DNA of 12,044 nt, taken from assembly GCA_003520555.1 (NCBI GenBank), contig DOUO01000068.1, positions 1-12,044 on the forward strand. Reading direction: 5' to 3'. Origin of the DNA: Oscillospiraceae bacterium. Lineage in GTDB: Bacteria > Bacillota > Clostridia > Oscillospirales > Acutalibacteraceae. Both the position numbers and the translations under genes were made by a program. Under the pieces are notes generated by a model. That model was not told the origin of the DNA and ran no database searches. It saw nothing but the letters and a program-made list of their open reading frames with translations. Shown here piece by piece: positions 1 to 6,649 of this stretch. Positions within the stretch are counted from its first letter, which is position 1, and each line of letters opens with the position of its first letter.

Positions 1-280
1 AACGAACGGAAACGAGGAGCGGATTTTCCTTATCGCCGAACTTTTTGCCGGTGATTTCTTCCATCTTAACGATATACTCGTTAATCTGGTTCATGATTTC
101 GTCATTGATTTTTCTGCCGTCCTCATAATACTGAGTACAAGCTTCGGTTGTAATGGTGAAGCCCTGGGGAACGGGAAGACCCATGCTTGTCATTTCAGCC
201 AAGTTAGCGCCCTTACCGCCGAGGAGTTCACGCATGTTTGCATTACCTTCGGAAAAAAGGTAAACCCATTTGTTTGCCAT
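1..280 (-). CDS. ppdK: Pyruvate, phosphate dikinase, N-terminal part (runs off left edge)
   Basis: This is the first 93 codons of a gene that continues past base 1. The protein begins MANKWVYLFSEGN and then has ELLGGKGANLAEM (residues 18-30), GLPVPQGFTITT (34-45) and ENPLLVSVR (85-93). These are hallmark stretches of the N-terminal ATP-grasp nucleotide-binding domain of PPDK (usual length about 870-880 residues). PPDK is a cytosolic enzyme that reversibly interconverts pyruvate, ATP and phosphate with PEP, AMP and pyrophosphate; in anaerobic Clostridia it is often used glycolytically, which is inference here. The ATG at 280-278 is supported by a perfect AGGAGG eight to nine bases upstream. 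PEP synthase shares the fold, but the KWVYLF start and the GGKGANLAEM spacing fit PPDK better. The catalytic His-phosphorylation and PEP-binding domains lie outside the window. Confidence 0.93.
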   Translation of the reverse strand, partial: MANKWVYLFSEGNANMRELLGGKGANLAEMTSMGLPVPQGFTITTEACTQYYEDGRKINDEIMNQINEYIVKMEEITGKKFGDKENPLLVSVR

Positions 281-289
281 TTTGGTAAT

Positions 290-295
290 CCTCCT
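290..295 (-). promoter_or_regulatory. Ribosome binding site of ppdK
   Basis: A perfect AGGAGG on the minus strand lies nine bases before the ATG at 280. It fixes the start codon and suggests strong translation. Confidence 0.85.
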
Positions 296-305
296 AAAAA
301 TTGAA

Positions 306-352
306 ATATATGGCTTTGGCAGAACCTCAAAAATAATCCTGCCAACATATAT
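306..352 (-). promoter_or_regulatory. Hairpin in the ppdK 5' leader
   Basis: On the transcribed (minus) strand ATATATG-TTGGCAG pairs with CTGCCAA-(3-nt bulge)-CATATAT. That is two perfect 7-bp blocks separated by a one-sided three-base bulge, closed by a 16-nt loop. The structure starts about seven bases after the predicted transcription start and ends about ten bases before the AGGAGG. It has no U-tract, so it is not an intrinsic terminator. A 5' mRNA-stabilising stem or a regulatory leader is possible; the function is inference. Confidence 0.5.
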
Positions 353-365
353 AAGCCTACATGAT

Positions 366-374
366 ATTATACCA
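366..374 (-). promoter_or_regulatory. Extended -10 promoter of ppdK
   Basis: The minus strand reads TGGTATAAT, a perfect TGn-TATAAT extended -10 box. No good -35 hexamer lies 17 bases upstream (TAGCTA), which is compatible with an extended -10 promoter. Predicted transcription starts near 359, giving a leader of about 79 nt. Confidence 0.65.
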
Positions 375-497
375 AATAAAGGCAAAAATAGCTACATTTT
401 TTTAAAATTTTTTCTTATAAAAAACATCGGGAAATTTTATGAATATTGTATAAATCGTTTAAATTGCCGATTATTGCGGTTTTTTTGGCTTTTACAC

Positions 498-526
498 TTG
501 AAAAATGCGGTTTTTATGTGTAAAAT
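498..526 (+). promoter_or_regulatory. Sigma-A-type promoter of the glmU-prs-pth-mfd cluster
   Basis: TTGAAA (498-503) and TAAAAT (521-526) are separated by exactly 17 bases inside an AT-rich region. The predicted start is near 533, about 40 bases before the GlmU-like ATG. No comparably clear promoter was seen in the short gaps between the downstream genes, so this one probably serves the whole rightward cluster. Confidence 0.6.
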
Positions 527-572
527 TAATATGTAGGATAACGCTGTATACATGTAGCAAAGAGGTAGTTTT

Positions 573-1322
573 ATGAGCAACTGCGCAATTATCCTTGCCG
601 GAGGCGAGGGAAAACGAATGAAGTCGCAAAAACCCAAAACACTTTCCGAGGTTTTGGGCAAGCCCATGCTTTTGTGGGTTATGAACGCGCTGAGAAAAGC
701 GGGTATTGACGACATTTGCATTGTAAAGGGATACAAAAAGGAATGTATTGAGGAGTACCTTTCAAGCCTTGATTTTGTGGTTGAAAGCGTGTATCAGGCA
801 CAGCGCCTGGGCACAGGCCACGCCGTAATGATGGCTGAGGACTTTCTTAAACAGCACGACGGCAACGTTGTTATATTAAACGGCGACGCTCCGTTTATGA
901 CAAGCGAAACCATTGAAAATTCGCTTAAGCAGCACACAGCGGACGGCTGCGCCGTGACCGTTATTTCCGCAAGGGTGGACGATCCCGAGGGCTACGGCAG
1001 GATTGTGCGCGACGAAAACGGCAGCCTTAAGGCTATTGTCGAGCACAAGGACGCGGACGAGGAAACGCGCAGAATCGACGAGGTTAATTCCGGCGGATAC
1101 TGGTTTGACTGCAGGGAGCTTTTGAGCGTGCTCCACAGGATTACAAGCAACAACAAGGCGAACGAATATTACCTTCCCGACGCGGTTAAGCTTTTGATTG
1201 ACGACGGCAAAAAGGCGGGCGCGTACACAGCCGAATGCAGCGACGCTGTTTTGGGCGCAAACGACCCCGCGCAGCTTGAGGAGCTTAACGAAATCGCGAG
1301 GGCAAAGGGATACTCCTGCTGA
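573..1322 (+). CDS. glmU: GlmU-type UDP-GlcNAc pyrophosphorylase, single-domain (no acetyltransferase half)
   Basis: A 249-residue cytosolic nucleotidyltransferase matching the N-terminal half of GlmU, which joins GlcNAc-1-phosphate and UTP to UDP-GlcNAc for peptidoglycan and other glycans. Visible motifs are LAGGEGKRM (8-16) with R15 and K22, QAQRLGTGHA (75-84), NGDAP (103-107; D105 matches a metal-binding Asp of E. coli GlmU), GYGRIVR (140-146), IVEHKDAD (155-162), EVNSG (170-174), NEYYLPD (197-203) and a final LGAND (227-231; N230 matches the second metal-binding residue). Normal GlmU is about 450-460 residues, with a left-handed beta-helix acetyltransferase domain. Here the protein stops just after the linker helix that follows the pyrophosphorylase fold. 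The 70 bases before prs hold no hexapeptide-repeat remnant. AGAGGT at 561-566 supports the start. Position before prs supports glmU ancestry. A related sugar-phosphate nucleotidyltransferase with another substrate remains possible. Confidence 0.85.
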   Translation: MSNCAIILAGGEGKRMKSQKPKTLSEVLGKPMLLWVMNALRKAGIDDICIVKGYKKECIEEYLSSLDFVVESVYQAQRLGTGHAVMMAEDFLKQHDGNVVILNGDAPFMTSETIENSLKQHTADGCAVTVISARVDDPEGYGRIVRDENGSLKAIVEHKDADEETRRIDEVNSGGYWFDCRELLSVLHRITSNNKANEYYLPDAVKLLIDDGKKAGAYTAECSDAVLGANDPAQLEELNEIARAKGYSC

Positions 1323-1392
1323 TTAATCATAAATTTCACACATAAATCATCAGACATACAAAGAGGATATCAAGGAAAAGGAGAGTTCACAC

Positions 1393-2352
1393 ATGAATTT
1401 TCACGGTAAGGACATCAAAATTTTCTCGGGCAATTCAAACGTAGACGTTGCTCAGGGAATTGCAGGCTGTCTCGGTCTTCCGCTGGGCAAAAGCGACTGC
1501 ACGCATTTTTCCGACGGTGAAATTGCCGTTTCACTGCACGAGTCTGTAAGAGGCAGCGACTGCTTTATTGTTCAGTCCACCTGCACGCCCGTAAACGACA
1601 ACCTCATGGAGCTTTTAATCATGATTGACGCCATGAAAAGAGCTTCCGCGGCAAGAATTACAGCCGTTATGCCGTATTTCGGATACGCAAGACAGGACAG
1701 AAAAGCCAAGGCAAGAGATCCGATTTCCGCAAAGCTTTGCGCCGACATCATCACAACCGCGGGCGCTGACCGTGTTTTGACAATGGATTTGCACGCAAAC
1801 CAGATTCAGGGATTCTTCAACATTCCCGTAGACCACCTTCACGGCGCGGGAATTCTTGCAAACCACATGAAGGAAAAAATCGGCTCCAACGCCGACGATT
1901 ACATTGTCGTTTCTCCCGACCTCGGTTCGGTTACACGTTCAAGAAACTTCGCCTCGAAAATCGGCACAAGCCTTGCCATCATTGACAAGCGCAGACCCAA
2001 GGCGAACGTTTGCGAGGTTATGAACATCATCGGCGACGCCAAGGGCAAGAAGGTTATCCTTGTTGACGATATGATCGACACGGCAGGCACCCTTTGCAAC
2101 GCCGCCAACGCCATTGTTGAAAAGGGCGGAGCGACCGAGGTTTACGCCTGCGCGACCCACGCGGTGCTTTCGGGCCCCGCAATTGAGCGAATTCAGAACA
2201 GCGCTATCAAAGAGGTTATCCTCTTAGACACGATTCCCGTTCCCGAGGAGAAGAAGATTGACAAGTTCACCTTCCTCCCCACCGCTCCCATTTTTGCCGA
2301 GGCTATTGCAAGAATTTACAACGACAAGCCCTTTACCCCGGCTTTTAACTGA
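1393..2352 (+). CDS. prs: Ribose-phosphate pyrophosphokinase (PRPP synthetase), class I
   Basis: This enzyme transfers pyrophosphate from ATP to ribose 5-phosphate to make PRPP, the precursor for purines, pyrimidines, histidine, tryptophan and NAD. The 319 residues match the usual class I length. Visible motifs are FSDGE (39-43), the flexible catalytic loop YARQDRKAKARDPI (98-111), the PRPP synthetase signature DLHANQIQGFF (132-142), SPDLGSVTRSR (174-184) and the ribose-phosphate-binding loop VDDMIDTAGT (224-233). The start has a good AAGGAGAG at 1378-1385, seven bases upstream. The gene follows glmU by 70 bp, as in Bacillus subtilis, but the ribosomal L25/Ctc gene that follows prs there is absent. 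No obvious promoter of its own was seen, so co-transcription with glmU is likely. Confidence 0.97.
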   Translation: MNFHGKDIKIFSGNSNVDVAQGIAGCLGLPLGKSDCTHFSDGEIAVSLHESVRGSDCFIVQSTCTPVNDNLMELLIMIDAMKRASAARITAVMPYFGYARQDRKAKARDPISAKLCADIITTAGADRVLTMDLHANQIQGFFNIPVDHLHGAGILANHMKEKIGSNADDYIVVSPDLGSVTRSRNFASKIGTSLAIIDKRRPKANVCEVMNIIGDAKGKKVILVDDMIDTAGTLCNAANAIVEKGGATEVYACATHAVLSGPAIERIQNSAIKEVILLDTIPVPEEKKIDKFTFLPTAPIFAEAIARIYNDKPFTPAFN

Positions 2353-2386
2353 TTTAAAACACTAATTAAAACAATATAAAGCGTCA

Positions 2387-2415
2387 GGCGGACTTACCGA
2401 AACGGCAAGTCCGCC
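2387..2415 (+). promoter_or_regulatory. GC-rich hairpin between prs and pth, no U-tract
   Basis: GGCGGACTT (2387-2395) and AAGTCCGCC (2407-2415) form a perfect 9-bp stem, extended inside by CCG/CGG across a one-pair mismatch. No run of T follows, so it does not look like a standard intrinsic terminator. It may slow polymerase, protect the prs message 3' end, or mark an RNA processing site within the operon. Immediately downstream CCTGT (2415-2419) can pair with ACAGG (2427-2431), which overlaps the pth ribosome binding site. Confidence 0.55.
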
Positions 2416-2438
2416 CTGTCTGCGTTACAGGAGAATCA

Positions 2439-3035
2439 ATGTTTGGAAGAAAAAACTACGGCGGTTCCGTTGAATACATCATTACAGGCTTGGGAAACCC
2501 CGACAAAAAATATGAGAACACACGCCACAACACAGGTTGGCTCGCGCTTGATTACATCGCCGAAAAACAGGGCTGCCGCGTAAACCGCGTGAAATTCAAA
2601 AGCTACACGGGCGAATGTGTTATGGGCGGCAAAAAGGTTTTGCTGATGAAGCCGACAACCTACATGAACAACAGCGGTCAGGCGGTTGTTGAGGCGATGA
2701 ATTTTTACAAGCTTCCGCCCGAAAACGTGCTGGTTATTTTTGACGATATTTCGCTTGACGTCGGCAAGATGCGAATTCGCGCCAAGGGCAGCGACGGCGG
2801 TCAGAAGGGCATGAGAAGCATAATATATTTAAGCGGCAGCGACGCCTTTCCGCGCATAAAAATAGGCATAGGCGCAAAGCCTAATCCTCAGTGGGATTTG
2901 GCGGACTGGGTGCTGTCAAGATTTACGGACAGCGAAAAAAAGCTGCTTGAGGAAAAATTCGAGGACGCGTATTCCGCCGCGGAGCTGATTGTCGGGGGAA
3001 ATATCGACAGAGCGATGAATCTTTATAACGGTTAA
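2439..3035 (+). CDS. pth: Peptidyl-tRNA hydrolase
   Basis: Pth cleaves the ester bond of peptidyl-tRNAs that drop off ribosomes, recycling tRNA. The 198 residues fit the bacterial Pth family. Motifs: TGLGNPDKKYENTRHN (16-31) with N20 and the catalytic-type H30, KPTTYMNNSG (71-80; N77 aligns with E. coli N68), and VIFDDISLDVG (99-109; D102 aligns with E. coli D93). In the loop that is usually GGHNG the protein has GGQKG (121-125), so the family His and Asn are replaced by Q122 and K123. The start is set by AGGAG at 2429-2433, five bases before the ATG. It gives about ten extra residues before the usual start of the fold. The stop lies one base before the mfd ATG, so translation of the two is probably coupled. 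The fin gene found between pth and mfd in Bacillus is missing. Confidence 0.96.
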   Translation: MFGRKNYGGSVEYIITGLGNPDKKYENTRHNTGWLALDYIAEKQGCRVNRVKFKSYTGECVMGGKKVLLMKPTTYMNNSGQAVVEAMNFYKLPPENVLVIFDDISLDVGKMRIRAKGSDGGQKGMRSIIYLSGSDAFPRIKIGIGAKPNPQWDLADWVLSRFTDSEKKLLEEKFEDAYSAAELIVGGNIDRAMNLYNG

Positions 3036-3036
3036 A

Positions 3037-6000
3037 ATGAAACAAATGAAATTTATCAAAGAAACGCTGCGGAAAAATTCCGTATTTGCCTCGCTTGACA
3101 AAAACATGAAGCGCGGAAGGACCGTTTGCGTTTCGGGGCTTTCGCCGGTGACAAAGGCAAGCCTTATTTACGCGCTGTGTTCTTCGCGCGGGGAACCGGC
3201 GCTGTGCATTGCCTCCGACGAACGCGAGGCTCAAACCCTGTGCAACGACCTTTGCTGCATGGGCATGAACGCGCTTGTATACCCGGTGAGGGATTACAAC
3301 TTTTTGAATATTCAAAGCCGTTCGCGTGAATATGAGCACGAACGGCTGAAGGTGCTTTTAAAGGCCGCCGACCGCAGCTGCGACGCGGTTATTGCCTGCG
3401 TTGACGCGGCGTGCCAGCTTACCGTGCCGCGCGACGTGCTTCTGAACTCAATTCTTTTCCTGAGGGAAGGCAGAGAAGTTCCCGTTGAAAAGGCTGTCAG
3501 GGCGCTTACCCTGCTTGGCTACGAACGCTTTGACGCGGTTGAGGGCAGCGGTCAGTTTTCGCTCAGGGGCGGAATCCTTGACTTTTTTATGCCGGACGCG
3601 GAATACCCCGTTCGCGCGGAGTTTTGGGGCGACGAAATAACCGACCTGAGCTATTTTGACATCGAAACCCAGCGCAGGTTTAAAAAAGCCGGCGAAATAA
3701 GCCTTACGCCGTCAACCGAGATAATTATTGAGGACAGGAACGCGCTTGCCGACAAAATCACACGCGCGGCAGGCACGCTTCGCGGAAAAACCGCGGCTAA
3801 GGCGCGCGAAAGGCTGTATGCCGAGGCCGAGCAGATACGCGCCGGAATTACACTTTCAAACGCCGACAAATTTATGGGACAGCTTTACGATAAGCCCGGG
3901 TCGCTTTTTGACTACTTCGACCGCGATTCCCTGCTGTTCCTTTCCGAATACAACAATATCCGCGACAGAGGCAGGGCGACGGATTTCCAAAACTCCGAGC
4001 TTTTGAAGCAGGGCTTTTCCGACGGAATTCTCGCACGCGGCTTCGACAGGTTTTCGCTCAGCTGGAACGAATGTACCGAACTCTTTGCCGCTCACGGAGC
4101 AACCTTGCTTGAGGGCTTTGTACACGGCAGCGTTGACCTGCCGTTAAGCGAAACCTACAGCTTTACGCTTAAGCAGCTTGCGCAGTGGAACGGATCGTAC
4201 AACCAGCTCAGCGAGGATTTGAAGGGACTTTACTCAAAAAACAGCCGAGGTATTATTTTGGCAGGCACGTCAAGGGCGGCAAACAACCTTTACGAAAGCC
4301 TTAAGGGCGACGGCTTTGACGTTGAGTACGCCGAAAACCCGAAAACGCTTGCCAAGGGCAGGATTTACGTTAGCGAGGGAGCGCTGAGCGCCGGCTTTGA
4401 AAGCCCCGCAGACAAATTTTTCCTTATCACCTACGGTCAAAACGCCTACCGCCCGCGGCCAAAAAAGCGCAGGGCAAAAAAGGAAGGTCAGGAAATTTAC
4501 AGCCTTTCCGAGCTCAGCGTCGGCGATTACGTTGTTCACAGCGTGCACGGAATTGGCGTTTTCAGCGGCATACGCAAAATTGATACGCACGGAATCACCA
4601 AAGATTACATCAAGATTGACTACGCCAAGGGCGACGTGCTTTACGTGCCCGTCACCCAGCTTGACATGGTCGCGAAATATATAGGCGCTCAGGAAAACGG
4701 CAGAGTCAAGCTGAACCGCCTTGGTTCTCAGGACTGGCAAAAGGCGAAGGCAAGGGTAAAAACCTCGGTAAAGGACATAGCCAAGGAGTTGATTGCGCTT
4801 TATTCCGCAAGGATGAAGGCAAAGGGCTACGCTTTTTCGCGCGATGGCGAATGGCAGCGCGATTTTGAGGCAGGCTTTGAGTACGAGGAAACCCCCGACC
4901 AGCTTGAATGTGCCGAGCAAATTAAGCGCGACATGGAAAAAACCTCGCCGATGGACAGACTTTTGTGCGGAGACGTAGGCTTCGGAAAAACAGAGGTCGC
5001 GCTCAGGGCGGCGTTCAAGTGCGTGGCGGATTCAAAGCAATGCGCTCTGCTGTGCCCCACAACAATTTTGGCGTGGCAGCATTACCAGACGGTCACCAAG
5101 CGTTTTGAGGGCTACCCGATAAGAGTTGAGCTTTTGTCGCGCTTCCGCACCCCAAAGCAGCAAAAGGAGATTTTGGAAAAACTTAAGCGCGGAGAAATCG
5201 ACATGGTCGTAGGCACGCACAGGCTTGTGCAGAAGGACGTTGTTTTCCGCGACCTGGGGCTTGCGATAATTGACGAGGAGCAGCGCTTCGGCGTCGGACA
5301 GAAGGAACGCTTTAAGGAGCTTGTAAAAAACGTAGACGTGCTTACGCTTTCCGCAACGCCTATTCCGCGCACGCTGAACATGGCGATGAGCGGTCTGCGC
5401 GACATGAGCGTAATCGAGGAAGCTCCGCTTAACCGCCAGCCGGTGCAGACCTATGTGCTTGAACACGACCCGGCGGTAATAAACGAGGCTATACGCCGCG
5501 AGTTAAGGCGCGGAGGTCAGGTTTTTTACCTGCACAACGACGTCGAAACAATAAGCTCCTGCGCGAACCGGATTTTGGAGGCTGTGCCGGAAGCCAGAAT
5601 CGCGATCGGCCACGGCAAAATGAAGGAGCACGAGCTGAGCGAGGTTTGGCGGCAGATGCTTGACCAGGAGGTTGACGTTTTGGTGTGCACCACGATAATC
5701 GAAACCGGTGTGGATTTGCCGAACGCCAACACCCTTATCATTGAAAACGCCGACCGCATGGGACTTTCACAGCTTCATCAGCTGCGCGGACGCGTAGGCA
5801 GAAGCGCACGGCGCGCCTACGCCTACTTCACCTTCCGTCCCCAAAAGGTGCTGACGGAAATACAGCAGAAAAGGCTGTCCGCGATAAGAGAATACACGGA
5901 ATTCGGAAGCGGCTTCAAAATCGCGATGCGGGATTTGGAGCTCAGAGGCGCCGGCAACATCATGGGCGCCCAACAGCACGGCCACATGGAAAGCGTGGGC

Positions 6001-6492
6001 TACGACATGTACCTCAGGCTTTTGGGCGAAGCCGTTAACGAGGAAAAGGGCGTTGAAGCGCAAAGCGGCGACCTTGACTGCCTGATTGACCTGAACATTG
6101 ACGCGCACATCCCCGAAAGCTATGTGGAAAGCCTTACCCTGAGGCTTGACGTTTACCGACGGATTGCGGACATCCGCAGCCCGGAGGACGCCGCCGACGT
6201 GCGCGACGAGCTTGTTGACCGCTTCGGCAAAATTCCGCGGTCTGTTGACGGGCTGATTGACGTCGCGCTGATACGCAACAAGGCTCATTCGATGGGTATT
6301 TACGAAATCCGCCAGACAGACGCAGCTGTAAACCTGTTTGTAAAGGAGCTTAAGTCCCCCGTTACGGCAGACCTGCTGATTGCGTTAAACGGCAAGGCTT
6401 CGCTTAACGGCGGCTCAAAGCCCTTTGTAAGCATAAAAATCGACGGCAAAAAAACCTCCGTCGAGCTGCTTAAGGAGCTGTTTAAGCTTTGA
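3037..6492 (+). CDS. mfd: Transcription-repair coupling factor (superfamily 2 DNA translocase)
   Basis: Mfd recognises RNA polymerase stalled at DNA lesions, pushes it off by ATP-driven translocation and recruits UvrA for nucleotide excision repair. The 1151 residues are the normal length. The N-terminal UvrB-like module contains LRGGILDFF (176-184), with R177 and R193 spaced like the UvrA-contacting arginines of E. coli Mfd; the nearby aromatic contact is W197. The RNA polymerase-interacting CarD-like domain starts near 490 (LSVGDYVVHSVHGIGVF). The motor has GDVGFGKT (645-652), DEEQRFG (746-752), LSATPIPRT (771-779) and QLHQLRGRVGRS (912-923). The TRG translocation motif begins around RGAGNIMG (970-977), and a TRCF C-terminal domain follows. 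The ATG is one base after the pth stop and has no clear Shine-Dalgarno sequence, so ribosomes probably re-initiate from pth. An in-frame ATG at 3046 is the other possible start. Confidence 0.97.
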   Translation: MKQMKFIKETLRKNSVFASLDKNMKRGRTVCVSGLSPVTKASLIYALCSSRGEPALCIASDEREAQTLCNDLCCMGMNALVYPVRDYNFLNIQSRSREYEHERLKVLLKAADRSCDAVIACVDAACQLTVPRDVLLNSILFLREGREVPVEKAVRALTLLGYERFDAVEGSGQFSLRGGILDFFMPDAEYPVRAEFWGDEITDLSYFDIETQRRFKKAGEISLTPSTEIIIEDRNALADKITRAAGTLRGKTAAKARERLYAEAEQIRAGITLSNADKFMGQLYDKPGSLFDYFDRDSLLFLSEYNNIRDRGRATDFQNSELLKQGFSDGILARGFDRFSLSWNECTELFAAHGATLLEGFVHGSVDLPLSETYSFTLKQLAQWNGSYNQLSEDLKGLYSKNSRGIILAGTSRAANNLYESLKGDGFDVEYAENPKTLAKGRIYVSEGALSAGFESPADKFFLITYGQNAYRPRPKKRRAKKEGQEIYSLSELSVGDYVVHSVHGIGVFSGIRKIDTHGITKDYIKIDYAKGDVLYVPVTQLDMVAKYIGAQENGRVKLNRLGSQDWQKAKARVKTSVKDIAKELIALYSARMKAKGYAFSRDGEWQRDFEAGFEYEETPDQLECAEQIKRDMEKTSPMDRLLCGDVGFGKTEVALRAAFKCVADSKQCALLCPTTILAWQHYQTVTKRFEGYPIRVELLSRFRTPKQQKEILEKLKRGEIDMVVGTHRLVQKDVVFRDLGLAIIDEEQRFGVGQKERFKELVKNVDVLTLSATPIPRTLNMAMSGLRDMSVIEEAPLNRQPVQTYVLEHDPAVINEAIRRELRRGGQVFYLHNDVETISSCANRILEAVPEARIAIGHGKMKEHELSEVWRQMLDQEVDVLVCTTIIETGVDLPNANTLIIENADRMGLSQLHQLRGRVGRSARRAYAYFTFRPQKVLTEIQQKRLSAIREYTEFGSGFKIAMRDLELRGAGNIMGAQQHGHMESVGYDMYLRLLGEAVNEEKGVEAQSGDLDCLIDLNIDAHIPESYVESLTLRLDVYRRIADIRSPEDAADVRDELVDRFGKIPRSVDGLIDVALIRNKAHSMGIYEIRQTDAAVNLFVKELKSPVTADLLIALNGKASLNGGSKPFVSIKIDGKKTSVELLKELFKL

Positions 6493-6529
6493 GAGCAAGG
6501 CAAGTGTGAAAATAATGTGAAATTTTAAT

Positions 6530-6566
6530 AAAATTTTGAGAAATTGTAGACAATTTAAAATTTTTT
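6530..6566 (+). terminator. Possible weak AT-rich terminator after mfd
   Basis: AAAATTTT-GAG-AAATTG (6530-6546) can pair with CAATTT-AAAATTTT (6551-6564) around a TAGA loop, leaving GAG as a bulge, and ends in a run of six T (6561-6566). The stem is almost all A-T, so it would be a poor terminator. It also overlaps the -35 box of the next promoter, and its A/T tracts may simply act as an UP-like element. Confidence 0.3.
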
Positions 6567-6575
6567 GTGTATACT
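6547..6575 (+). promoter_or_regulatory. Promoter of the envelope gene pair
   Basis: TAGACA (6547-6552) and TATACT (6570-6575) are 17 bases apart, each one mismatch from the sigma-A consensus, within the most AT-rich stretch after mfd. Predicted start is near 6582, leaving a leader of about 68 nt that contains a small GCGGC/GCCGC hairpin (6599-6603 with 6611-6615). Confidence 0.55.
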
Positions 6576-6633
6576 TATAAAGTACGCACCCATACGCCGC
6601 GGCTGATTTTGCCGCTGTAGGGGAATTTTCTGT

Positions 6634-6641
6634 AAGGATGG
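6634..6641 (+). promoter_or_regulatory. Ribosome binding site that selects the ATG at 6650
   Basis: AAGGATGG lies eight bases before the ATG at 6650. The upstream in-frame ATG at 6638 is part of this Shine-Dalgarno sequence and has no site of its own, so 6650 is preferred. Confidence 0.65.
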
Positions 6642-6649
6642 TAAATAAT

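Noticed and set aside
464..487. CCG/CGG followed by a T-run as a terminator
   Set aside because: The stem is only about three base pairs, and neither flanking gene reads toward it, since transcription diverges from this region.
270..536. 88-codon plus-strand open frame in the ppdK-glmU gap
   Set aside because: It covers the AT-rich promoter region, is dominated by Ile/Phe/Lys/Leu from A/T runs, has no ribosome binding site, and overlaps the ppdK start, leader hairpin and both promoters.
4270..4920. 216-codon minus-strand open frame inside mfd
   Set aside because: It lies antisense to a conserved part of Mfd that includes the RNA polymerase-interacting domain, and resembles no family. The length is explained by GC-rich third positions of mfd. 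The minus-strand frame at 5767-6288 is rejected for the same reason.
6638..6649. Upstream ATG as start of the lipoprotein
   Set aside because: The ATG is part of the AAGGATGG ribosome binding site and would add MVNN before the signal peptide; 6650 has the proper spacing.
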